Below, piece by piece: positions 32,749 to 43,520 of a DNA stretch of 64,000 bases. Each line of letters opens with the position of its first letter. Positions within the stretch are counted from its first letter, which is position 1. The notes under the pieces were generated by a model. It was given only the letters and a program-made list of their open reading frames with translations. It made no database searches and had not been told where the DNA came from. The position numbers and the translations under genes were made by a program. The stretch comes from Welwitschia mirabilis (Eukaryota > Gnetophyta > Gnetopsida > Welwitschiales), in NCBI GenBank assembly GCA_051453625.1, contig JBOZIK010000001.1, positions 162,186,178 through 162,250,177 of the forward strand, in the 5' to 3' direction.

Positions 32749-35700
32749 TTTTTTTTTTTTGAAAAGCAAAATCAAAATTTATATTAGAAAGTAGTAATTA
32801 TAGATATAGGGATGGTAGCACCCCTATGTAGAAGAGTACAATGAAATGAGACTACAATATAACCAGACCATAGTGAAATCTCATGGATGTTGTTGGCATT
32901 GGAACAAAAAAGAAAAAATAGTAAAAGAGGGATGAAAATGCCCCTGCCCTATGACTGATGCAGTAATAGTAGAATTAGAGGGGAAAAAAGATAAAATTAG
33001 AAGAAAATAATACTTAATATTCCATACAATTTGGAAATAGATGACTGTGATGGTGTTGTACCAGAAATCATTCCATTTTATCCCCCAAGAACTTGAAGGC
33101 CTAGTTCACCTCTTTAAACTCCTCTTCTTCTATTTTGTTCTTGTCAAAATGGAGTCCAAATGCCTTCTTCTAAAAGATCAATTTCATGATACTCAAAGAA
33201 GTTCTATGAGTAATGCAAAGGATCAAAAAGGGGCATCTCTAGATCCCTTGAATTATAGCATACAACACCTCCCTTTTTTCTTGCTCCATATCCATGTCTT
33301 CTTGTATTGTCTAATTTTCTCTCTCTATATTCAAATTCATTTGGTTTTGACTCTGTCTCCTCACTAGACTTGGGACTTTTTGACTTTTTAAGAGGCATTT
33401 TCTCTTAGCCTTTCTTAGGTTGAGCCTGATCCTTCTCCCACTTTGCCATAGGGGGGAAATTAGCTTTATTTAGATTTTCTAAGATGAGGATGAAGTTTCC
33501 TCCCTCTGAGGTTGTAAAACACCTAGCTCATTTTCTTGCTTTCCTTGAGAACTTTTCTTCCTTCTTATTCTTATTCTTCTTTCCTTTTAGCTACTGGGTC
33601 TCATTCATTATCCTATGGCATGAGGATGGAGAAGGGGCCTTCCTACTTACCATAGCATCCTTTGCATCTCTTCAAAGGATACTTATGAGTCTAGAGTGCC
33701 AGATCATATTCTTTCTTCTTAATTTTTGAATGAATAAGTAGGGTAAATTAATGTGATCTCCTTGGTCTAAGACATTAATGAAAATAAAGTATAGACTAGA
33801 GAGTGAGCAACATCCCCACTAGATGAAGTATCTATCTAGTAACTCAGCTCCTAATCCCTAGGAGGGCAAAGCACTTTTCCACTTATGTGATTATTGGAGA
33901 GTTTAGAAATGCCTCCCAATAAAAAATGGTAGGCTTTCCTTTACCCTCTACAATTGAAAGCAGTTTTCTCCTCCCTACTAGAACTTCTAGAAGACAAGTT
34001 AATTATTTCTTGGTTACTTCCATTAAAATTCTTTTGAATGTAGTTCTGTCTCCTTTCCATCATTTAATGCAATGATATCAGACTCAGGCTTCTTCTTTAG
34101 CTTGTGTAGTAGGGATTCCCATCTGAGGATCTATACCTTATTCCAAAGAGTAGGGCATCCCTCAAAGAAACTCAAATTTTCTAGTTTATGCATTAGAGTA
34201 ACCCCCATTACCATTCAAATTTGTGAGTGATGCCACAAAATTCTTCTTTTTGTATTAATAGAGAAGGAAAGGGAGGTACTATTAAAAATTAAAACATTGT
34301 AAAAACACTAAATCTACAAAAATATTAGGTGGATCTGTCTAGCATACACCTCATAGTTTCCTATTTAGTCTTGTAATAAGGTGTTATTAGTTCCATTAGG
34401 TCTATACTTCACTTGCACTAATGGAAAAATGATGAATATCTTTCTAATTTGACTAGGAGAACAGATAGATGGATGAAACTAGAATGTCATGTTTGATCAA
34501 TCGGTTTCTTATTAAGAGATTATTATGGTTTTTTAGTTAGTAGAAGATCTTAATCTTATTAGGGATCTACCCCTATCAGAATCTTTTGTTAACTTCATCT
34601 TTATCATATTTCTTGATTACTATGGATTTATCTATGTCTTCATTGGTTGTTCCTAGCTCAATCAAGTCTCTTCTAATTTTTGAAAGATGTTTCTGAAGAT
34701 AGGACTCTCCTACATTTGTAGATTAATAAGGATTTTTATAATTTATTAGTTCACTTAAATATTGTCCACCTATAATTAATCTCTTGATAATTTTATGGAC
34801 TTTGTTAGTAAGCAGTATTTTGACTTATGAATTCCCCATTCTTCTATATCCTTAGGGTGTGCAATTAGGTCCTATTTATAGAGATGAGTGCGACTTCTAT
34901 CCTTGTCTCTAGATAAAATAAAATCCTTTAACATTTCATTGATTTTTTTGATTATAAACTTGGAAGGGAGAGATAACAGAGGCTATATACCTGAAAGAAT
35001 CAATTAAATAGGTATTTGCTAAGATAATCTTAGCTTTTAAAGAGAGAAATTTTTTTAACCAAGTATTGCATTTCCTTTGAATCTTCTCTGGGATAAAGTT
35101 CTAGGCTATGGACTTATGCCAATTTTTTAGGGGAGTTCCTAGATAGATGTCCTTAAGGTCTCCCATCTTGGTTTCTAAAATTCTGATGATATCGTCCCTC
35201 TTCCTCGTGTTTCTACCGATAATGTATATTCTAAACTTATTCTAGTTGGTCTTTAGTCCTATGGCCTTAGCAAATTTGATGGCTATGGCTTATTATTTAT
35301 AGACTTGAGTCTTTATGATTGTATCATTTACATAGTGGCCATTGATGAATGCCTATTTTCTAATTTTTATTCCTAATACTCCATTCCTTTTGAGCATCCC
35401 CTATAAAACATTCATTATAAATAAAAAGAGATAGAGATATAGGAATAAGTAATTCTCCTATATTAGCCCATGGCCTACTGAGAAGAATTCCAATCTAATA
35501 CTATTTACCTCTCTACAAAATTTAGCTAAAGTTTACATGTATAGCTAAAAATTAGTGATATCAGAATTGAAGTTGGTTTTTGTTAGGATAATTCCTAAGG
35601 CTCTTCATCTTATTAAATCATATGCTTTTACTATATCTAGTTTAGTAAGAAGTAAAGAAAACTTTGTTTCTTAACTAAATGAATAATTTCATGAGTTAAG
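32749..35700 (-). mobile_element. L1 LINE, minus strand, J-domain lineage (copy A)
   Basis: A T-run at 32,749-32,760 is the poly(A) tail read from the other strand. From there rightwards the sequence is collinear with copy B (37,783-43,738): a 3' UTR of about 300 bp with GAAAGTAGTAATTA, then the J-domain frame, a linker, and ORF2. The reverse transcriptase motif Y-A-D-D has decayed to YVND at 35,323-35,334. Upstream on the minus strand lie GHGL and NGHYV blocks of the same domain. The copy runs into the N gap at 35,701, so its 5' part is unknown. Stops are frequent throughout. Confidence 0.8.
33069..33400 (-). pseudogene. J-domain frame (ORF3) of L1 copy A, decayed
   Basis: On the minus strand, a frame without indels runs from about 33,345 to the stop at 33,069. 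It reads EDMDMEQEKREVLYAIIQGI, then PFLILCITHRTSLSIMKLIF, KKAFGLHFDKN, EEEEFKEVN and AFKFLGDKME. This matches the DnaJ J-domain plan: helix I with LG(I), helix II, the HPD loop, then helix III with F-K-E-V-x-x-A-F. HPD is HFD here (33,142-33,150), a Pro-to-Phe change that would abolish Hsp70 stimulation. Four or five in-frame stops show it is dead. The same frame is better preserved in copy B. Confidence 0.65.
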
Positions 35701-36037
35701 NNNNNNNNNNNNNNNNNNNNNNNNNNNNNNNNNNNNNNNNNNNNNNNNNNNNNNNNNNNNNNNNNNNNNNNNNNNNNNNNNNNNNNNNNNNNNNNNNNNN
35801 NNNNNNNNNNNNNNNNNNNNNNNNNNNNNNNNNNNNNNNNNNNNNNNNNNNNNNNNNNNNNNNNNNNNNNNNNNNNNNNNNNNNNNNNNNNNNNNNNNNN
35901 NNNNNNNNNNNNNNNNNNNNNNNNNNNNNNNNNNNNNNNNNNNNNNNNNNNNNNNNNNNNNNNNNNNNNNNNNNNNNNNNNNNNNNNNNNNNNNNNNNNN
36001 NNNNNNNNNNNNNNNNNNNNNNNNNNNNNNNNNNNNN
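35701..36037. other. Assembly gap, 337 N
   Basis: Separates two different copies of the same reverse transcriptase segment. The flanks do not overlap in sequence. Confidence 0.95.
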
Positions 36038-36380
36038 TTGATAAACACTCGACTTCCTATTTTAATCTTTGAGACTCCATTCCTTTTTAGCATTCCCTGT
36101 AAAACATTTATAACAAATAGAAAGAGGTAGGGAAATAAGGGATTCCTCTATCTTAACCCATTACCTACTAAAAAAATTAGATCTATGGCTGTTAACCTCC
36201 ACTATGAATTTAGTTGAAGCTTATATGTCAAGTCAAAGATTAGTAATATAAAAGTTAAATCCAATTTTCCTAAGGATATAATCCAATGCTTTCTAGATCA
36301 CAAATTCATAGGATTTTACTATGTCTAATTTAGCAAGAAGTAGAGAAAATTTATGTTTTTTGATATAATGAAGATACCAT
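36038..36380 (-). mobile_element. L1 LINE fragment, reverse transcriptase segment (copy C)
   Basis: This repeats the segment present at 35,340-35,690 of copy A and 40,400-40,740 of copy B. Minus-strand translation gives MLKRNGVSKIKIGSRVFI just before the catalytic motif, which falls in the gap. It differs from copy A at many sites, so it is a separate insertion or duplicate and not an assembly echo. Confidence 0.65.
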
Positions 36381-37438
36381 ATTTTTTATTAATTTCTCAT
36401 TAATAAGGTTTTATCATTATAATTTCTAAAATATTATTATAAAGGCTTGATACTTCAAATCTTGATTATTGCTCACTCAATTTAACCTAGCTTTAATCGA
36501 AATTGAACTACTTAATAGGACTAGTGCTATTGGTGGTCTTAAGAGAAATAGTTATTTAGAAAAAATAGGATGCTAAATAGAGAATATATTACTAAATTAA
36601 CCTTATAGCCTAAGACAAAAGTCATTATAATAGATAAAGTATCAAACTAAAGCTTAAGTACTATCTAGGAAAATTATTTAATAACCATTTTTTATTAATA
36701 TGAATGCACTAGATATGTACCTATGTCATTGACAACTCAATTCAAGGATATGTGAGCAGAACCTATTTCTAAGATTGAGGCATGTTGTGTTTTGACATCC
36801 AAATAATTCATGTAGTCTTCATTTGAACTCTCTCATTTTAAATCTAGATTTTCTATGGCTATGATGAAGGCTTATCTCATCTTGAGATTCTAGACCTCTT
36901 TCCTTCATTCCTAGGCATGAGAAAAATATTATGTCCTCATGCATATGGCTTGGAAAGCCTAAGCCTTTATTCTATACTAAATTACTATTTGCTATGGTGT
37001 TTACATCATTGATGAAAGCACTTTGATCTATGATTGGATTTACATTTTATTCCATCATTGATATAACTATATTTACTTATACAATAATCCATTTCAAATG
37101 TTCTTTGATATTTATCATTCAAAGCCATGTTCTTCAATGTATCATTAGGACTTAGATGATTGATGTGTTAGTGTTTTTGACATCTTTTATCTTATGCTAG
37201 TATCTCCTACATTTCATTGCAAGATGAATCATCTATAAAGATATTACTTTCATGACATTTAAAAGCTATTATGAATAATTTTTTTTCTTATTTATGCATC
37301 TATTTTATTTCTAATATAATATATTTATCTTAGTTTAGGCTTGTTTGATAGTTTATCTTATAAGAAATCATTTCTAATTCTTGGGAGGAAAATCTCTCTA
37401 CTATATAAACTCTTCATCCCTTTTTCTAAATCTTTGTA
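36381..37438. other. AT-rich sequence, no recognised gene
   Basis: No supported coding or RNA feature. Confidence 0.3.
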
Positions 37439-37782
37439 TTTAAATCTTCATCAAACCCTTTGTTAAAAAAACATAAACATCTATAAGCTTTGAAATTCCC
37501 TTGTACTGCCCAAAAGAGGATTTTAATTATATTACCTATACTACAACAAAATGTCCTAGGTTTATAATTATTGAAACTACTATCAATACCTTGACTGCTA
37601 GGGCATAACATTTAAATCTTCATCAAATTATTTGTCAAAAAAAAACCATAAAAATCTATAAGATTTGAAATTCCCTTTTACTCCCTAAAGGAGGATGTCA
37701 ATTATGTTATGTATACTATAATAGAATACCCTAGATTTATAAATATTGAAACTACTATCAATACCTTAATTGCTAGGGCATA
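37439..37782. repeat. Tandem duplication, two units of about 172 bp
   Basis: Units start at 37,439 and 37,611 with TTTAAATCTTCATCAAA and share TTGAAACTACTATCAATACC and a final GCTAGGGCATA. The junction between units (CTAGGGCATAACATTTAAATC) shows the target sequence of the neighbouring L1 before insertion. Confidence 0.85.
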
Positions 37783-37790
37783 TCTTTTTT

Positions 37791-38102
37791 TACCTTGTGA
37801 AAAAAAATTGAATATTATATTAGAAAGTAGTAATTACAAAATAAGGGTGGATGCACTTCTATGCAAGGAATTACAAGTAAGCTTAACCACAACAAATCAA
37901 GCTCAAAATATTTAGGTGAACATCATTAAAATAAGAATAAAAAACAATTATAGTAAAACCTAGAGTGGAAATGTCTTAGCCCCTAAAACTAATGTGAATA
38001 ATAATAAAACTACAAATGACTAAGCTAAAATAAAAGAAAAACATCTAGTTAATATACCTTGTAGCTGTGGATTAAGTGGCCATGGCAGTGTTGTATCAAA
38101 AA
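37791..38102 (-). other. 3' UTR of L1 copy B
   Basis: About 310 bp between the J-domain stop codon and the poly(A). It is collinear with 32,761-33,068 of copy A (shared GAAAGTAGTAATTA block), which shows that the J-domain frame lies inside the LINE transcript. Confidence 0.7.
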
Positions 38103-38640
38103 TCAACCCATTTCATCCACCAAGGCCTCAAATGCTAACTTTACCTCGTTAAACTCCTCTTCTCCTACTAAGTTCTTATCAGGGTGGAGTCTTAGCACCT
38201 TCTTACAAAATATTAATTTAATGAAACTCAAAGGAGATCTGTAAATGATGTTAAGGGTTAGAAACAAACACTTCCTCATCCCTTGAATTATAGCCAATGA
38301 AACCTTCCTCCTTGCCTATTCTATATCAATATCATCATGAGCTACCTAATTTTCTTTCTTTGTTGTGAAGTTTGATTAGTTTTGAGATTCTATATCCTTA
38401 CTAGATTTGAGGCTATTAGCCTTCTTTGAAGAGCTTTTATCCTAGCACTACTTAGGTTATGCCTGCTCCTTTTCCTATACTACATTAGGAGCTAAAATCG
38501 AATCTACTCATTCATGAGTTTTCTAAGATGAGGGTGGAGTTGCATGTTTGTAAGTTTGAGAGCCTTCTAGCTTATTGTCCTAGTATTTTTGAGGATTCTT
38601 ATCATTCGTATTCTTCTTCTTCTTTTTTCCTTTTGTTTAT
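38103..38640 (-). pseudogene. ORF3 of L1 copy B: lysine-rich region plus C-terminal J-domain
   Basis: On the minus strand one frame runs about 178 codons without an indel to TGA at 38,103-38,105. It begins with a KKKKNTNDKNPQKY stretch, passes a Ser/Lys-rich linker (KSSSKKANSLKSSKDIESQN), and ends in a J-domain: RSPLSFIKLIFCKKVLRLH, HPDKN (HPD codons at 38,178-38,186), then GEEEFNEVKLAFEALVDEMG. J-domains bind and stimulate Hsp70 through HPD. The last 64 codons are open; about eleven stops lie upstream, mostly TAG/TAA where CAG/CAA is likely. The position after ORF2 and before the 3' UTR is the same in copy A. Another source, such as a host gene captured by an ancestor, is likely; the host gene was not identified. 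Confidence 0.68.
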
Positions 38641-39129
38641 TAGACCTCAATCAATGTCCTCTAACATGGATAAGGAAAGAGGACCTCCCTTCTCATCTTA
38701 AGGTCCCATGTAGCTCTCCAAAGGGTCATAATTAGGCTAGATTGCTTGGTTGTATTCTTTTTTCTTATCATCTAAATGAAAAAGCAAGGTAAGTTAATAT
38801 GATGCCCTAGATATAAAGCCTTCATAGAAAGAAAGTATAGGTTAGAAATCTTCAAGCAACATCCTAACTAAATAAAATATTTATCCACCAATTCTACCCC
38901 TAAATCTCAGGAGAACAAAAGCACTTTTATACTTATATGTTTACTTGAGAGCTTAGATATGCCTCCCAGGAAGAAATGGAAAGCCTCTCTTTATCCTTTG
39001 TAAGGATAAAAATCTACTTCCTTTTTATAAGAATTTCTAGTAGGCGGGCTAGAGATTCATTGGTGACTTAGATGAGGATTCTTACAAAGATGGTGTTGTA
39101 CCCTCTTTACTATCTATAAAATGAGGTGA

Positions 39130-41300
39130 TATTAGTGTCAGACTCCCCTTTTAATTTTTGTAATAGGGATTTCCATCTCAGGACCTACACTTTATTCCAA
39201 AGGATTGGGCATCCCTCAAAAAGGATCATATTTACTGGTTCATGCATCAGAGTAATCTCCATTGCCACTCAAATTTGCAAGTGGTACCATCTAACTCTTC
39301 TTGTTGTATTAAGAAGAAAGGGAATGGGGGCATTATTGAAAATAATTTTATTGTATGTACACTAAATATAAGAAAGTATTAGATGTATTCCATCTTGAAT
39401 CCATGTTATAGTTGTCTTTCTAGTCTTGTAGTAAGTTGTCATTAATTCCATTAAGTCAGTACTCCACTTGCATTGATGGAAGAGATGTTGTATATCTTCT
39501 TAATTTGATTGCCAGATTAGACAACTAGTAGAAACTTAGATGCCACATTTAATAAATTGATCTTTTGTCAAAATTCTATTATGGTTCTTAAGCTAGTAGA
39601 ATATGTTAATATTGTAAGGAATCTGACCTTGCTAGAATCTCTTATTGATTTTATTTTTATCATATTTCTTTAGGAGAATTGATTTAGCTTTGTCTTTATT
39701 GATGATGCCTAGATTAATCAAATTTTATCTAGCATTAGAAATATGCTTCTTGAGGTAATACTCTCCTCTAATTATGATCCATTTCAAGTATTTATGATTG
39801 ATAATATTACTCTAAGGTCATCCTCCTATGAGTAGTCTCTTGATTATTTTATGAACTCTAATGAGTATATACTCTTTTAGTTTATGAAATCCCCATCTGA
39901 CTGCATCCTTGGGATGATCAATGAAATCCCATTTACAGAGTTTGATGCTACTTCTTATCTTACATCTAGACTAAATAAACTCCTTTAGCATTTTGTTAAT
40001 TTTTCTTATGATAAATTTGGGAGAGGGGGACTAATAATGAATACTATGTATTTAAAGAAGGCAATTAGATAGGTATTTGCTAAGATAATCTTGGCTTTTG
40101 AAGAAAGAAATTTATTCAGCCAAGTATTGCATTTTCTTTTAATCTCATCTAAGATAAAGTTCTATGTCAAGAACTTATGCCAATTTTGAGGGGGATTCCT
40201 AGGTAGATGTCCTATAGTTCTCCCATCTAATATTCTAGTGATATCATCCCTCCTCCTACTACTTTTTCCATTATAGACTTATTTCAATTATTCTTGACTC
40301 CTATGGCCTTAGCAAAAAGGTTCATAGTGTTTTTAATGGCTTATGCCTAGTAGCATGAGGCTTGGATCATAATGATTTTGTCATCTGCATAGTGATTATC
40401 AATGAACATCTGGCTTTTGATTTTAATCCTATTAACTCCATTTCTTTTGAGTGGCCCCTTCAAAGCATTCATAATGAAAAGAAAGAGGTAGGTGGATAGA
40501 AGGCTTCCTTGCCTTAATCCATGACCTACTGAAGAAAATTTAGATCTATGGTTGTTAACTTCTATACTAAATTTAGCTGAAGCTTACATATCAAGCCAGA
40601 GGTTAATGTATCATGGTTAAATCTAGTTCTTCATAGGATATAATCTAAAGATTTCTAGATCATAGAATCATGAGCTTTTACTATGTTAAATTTAGTAAGA
40701 AATAGAGGAAATTTATGTTTTTTGATAAAATAATAATTACATGAGTTACCAGGATTTGGTCCTAGATGTACCTAAGATGAAGCCATCCTGGTTCTCAAAA
40801 ATCATCATAAGGATCAGGGGGATGATACAGCCCACTATTATTTTTATAAAAGATTTATAGAAAATAGTACAAATACCTAAGGGTCTATAGTCCTCTAGTT
40901 TGTTAGCTTCTCATTTCTTTGGGATGAGAATAAACAAGATGCTATCCATTTGTACTAGAATGCACTTATTGATAAAGATGCCTTGCATAATGTCATGAAG
41001 GTTATCTCTTGTGAGGGTTAAGTAATACTTGAATAATTCTACTGGTCACCCACCTGGCCTTGGGGATCTATTTTTCTTCATTGATTTAATGGTTTCCTAT
41101 ACTTCGTCCATGTTTATAAGCTTATTTAAGCTTACATTATACTCAAAAGAAATTTTTCCTATCTACTTGAATGAGTTGAGGGATAATATCATTTCATTCC
41201 CATATATTCTTGAGATGAGTCTACATTTCTATAGTAATATCCTCTTCATTTTCAATTACTCTTTCTCTAATTTTAAGCTTTCTAATTCTATTATCTATCC
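39130..41300 (-). pseudogene. ORF2 of L1 copy B: reverse transcriptase and zinc-binding domain
   Basis: Minus strand, from N to C: ILIPKK and DYRPLG near 40,890-40,930 (fingers), VGHGLRQGSLLSTYLFLFIM (about 40,470-40,535), then MNALKGPLKRNGV, and the catalytic YADD at 40,380-40,391 (family FADD/YADD). The C-terminal zinc-binding region is at about 39,440-39,510 (EDIQHLFHQCKW). The plant L1 ORF2 product nicks DNA and copies its RNA into the genome. Stops (TAA/TAG) and some shifts make this copy inactive although the catalytic tetrad is intact. Confidence 0.8.
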
Positions 41301-42439
41301 TATATTGATTAATCTATTAGAACAAAAATTTTGTATGCTTGTCATGTTCTTGTTGCTTCTAGATCCTAGACCTTTCTGTCTAGCAATGTTCTTCATTTGA
41401 GTTTATTTCCTATAACTCTAGGAGACATCTGTATTTCTTGCTGTGAAGGTTGTCTTGGTCTCCTCCATATTCTTGTTCTACTTGAATTTCCTATAATTCT
41501 TACTTAAACTCCTTTTTAGACTCAACCTCTATCAGTTCTTCCTCATCCAAACCTTAAGGTGAGTCTTAAGAGTGTTTAACCCCCTATAAAAAAGGTGATT
41601 TGTTGAATACCATCATATTAGTCCTAAATATTTTTAACTACGCTCCTAGTGTCTTTCCTTAAGAGCAAGTATCATTCCATTCTGAAAGGTAATCATGGGA
41701 GTGATACTATATTGATTCTGAATTTGATAGGTCTACGATCAAAAGCTATTCTATTTAGGCTTTATGCTATAATAGTTATATTGATTATTTCTTTTCCAAT
41801 TAGAATCCTATCAATTCTATACATAACGTGATTACCTCTAATTCTTCCATTAGACGATTTGAATCTGCACCTTGTGATCAGGACATCTAAAAATTCTCAT
41901 TATACAATGAAGTCTCTAAGAATTTTGGCCCCCTTATTATTCTAGTTTTTTACCCTTATTTTTTCCCCATCTATGAAGGCATTGGTTAAAATCCCTCATA
42001 ACTATCCATTTATCTTTATTTACAAGTATACTCTAGAGTTTCTTTAGCATTTAATCTTTGTCTATATTGTTTTAAAGATTGTATACATTCGTGATTTCCC
42101 ATCCTTCTTCCTTGAGGTAGATTATTAGGTGATGTTTACTACTGTAGATTAAGTCTGCCTCCTTTTTCATAAGGGTCATGACTCCCTTTAAGTTTCCTCG
42201 CATAACTAAGGTGAATTTGTTTCATTACTACCAAAAGTTACCTACTCTCATATTACCATGCATCTTTGTCTTCTATAAGCAAACTAGATTACTGTTGTAT
42301 TTACTAATTAGATCTCTTAGAGTCTTCTTTTTATAGGTGGGCCCTAAATGCCTATAGTTCTAACATAGGCACTCCATTAGATTTGTTTTTGCCCCTTTTT
42401 AAATGCCCCTTGACCTTTTTTTAAAGTATTCTCAATTAT
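41301..42439 (-). pseudogene. ORF2 of L1 copy B: endonuclease domain
   Basis: Minus-strand translation at about 42,265-42,365 gives NYRHLGPTYKKKTLRDLISK and then NLVCLQKTKM. This corresponds to the N-terminus of the AP-like endonuclease of plant L1 (pattern WNVRGLG ... LRxLI ... xxCLQETK). The Glu of QET, a metal ligand, appears as Lys. The rest down to 41,300 is heavily stopped. A 10-N gap with a 9-bp overlap lies just upstream (42,440-42,449). Confidence 0.65.
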
Positions 42440-42449
42440 NNNNNNNNNN
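42440..42449. other. 10-N gap between overlapping ends
   Basis: CTCAATTAT occurs immediately on both sides (42,431-42,439 and from 42,450), so the Ns most likely hide no sequence. Confidence 0.75.
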
Positions 42450-42779
42450 CTCAATTATTGCCTGAGAGCTATTCACCATGTTTTTTATCATTTTCCTATC
42501 TCGTAGCACTCTATTACTAGGCCCTTGTGTATGGGTTTCAACATTAGTTGTCTCCTCTCTATGTACTAATTTCTCTAATTAGAGAATGTCTCCCTCCTCT
42601 TTTAGGAGATGCTGGAAAGGATTGTATTCATGATTCTCTTTATTCTTCTTATTTTTATAATATATAGTTGTGTTCTTAAATGTTTTCTTTCCTCTTTCTA
42701 TTTGTGTCAGTTCTCTTTTTCCTTTTTCTATTTGTGCCAGTACTTGCTATGGTTATGTTCTAATTTCCCATAAAAGAAT

Positions 42780-43520
42780 CAGGTTTCTTTATGCTTGTCC
42801 TTGATGTCTATTTGTCTCTTCCTACATTCATCCCTTTTGTGGCCTGTTATCCCATAGTATGTGCATTTTTTTTCCTATCCTGATACATTTTCTTGGTGCA
42901 TGTCCTATCTTTTCACATGTCACACACATTGCTGGGAAATTCTTGTAAGCAACTTTTAAATCATGCATTTCCCATTTGGACCTAAACTTGACTAATTATA
43001 TCTCCTTTGTCTCTTTAAGGCTAATCCATACACAAAATCTTAATGTTTAATGATAATTCTATCTAGTTTGATTAGTTCTTTAAACTGAGAAGTGATTCTC
43101 TTTAGAGGATATTTGTCCCAGAACTCTAGGGGGAACTTGTGTATTCTAATCCATATGAGTAATTTCTTAAATAGGTATGAATCTGCTTATGTCCCTAGTG
43201 TCCATTTAGCTATAGCTAATCCTCTTATTCTAAAGAACCATAGTTCTTTATTTATAACTTCATCTCTATCCTATTTATTATTAAGTTGAAAGAGAATCAA
43301 ATCTTTTGGTATGACCGTGACCTATACCATACTGACCCTTGTCCATTTGATAGCTACCCATTCCCTAATGAGATAAAGTCTAAGTCTAAGTCTTGATGAC
43401 ACGAACTTATCTATCAAACTATATTGAAATCTCTTCTCTATTTTAAAACATGCATCTTCATCTATGTATAAAACTATGGTTTTTCCTTTCTTGGAGAGCT
43501 ATGTCTTCTCCATATCAATA
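42780..43520 (-). pseudogene. ORF1 of L1 copy B: DUF4283-like region and CCHC zinc knuckles
   Basis: On the minus strand 43,100-43,160 reads LIWIRIHKFPLEFWDKYPL, the conserved core of the DUF4283/zf-CCHC_4 region of plant L1 ORF1. It is followed by a CX2CX4HX4C knuckle (CVTCEKIGHAPRKC, 42,885-42,926) and a second, damaged one (CTYYGITGHKRDEC, second Cys now Tyr). These proteins coat LINE RNA. The upstream part near 43,450 reads VLYIDEDACFKIEKRFQYSL. Several stops are present. Confidence 0.75.

Noticed and set aside
41029-41400. Plus-strand 123-codon frame
   Set aside because: Lies antisense to L1 ORF2; a shadow of the old coding strand.
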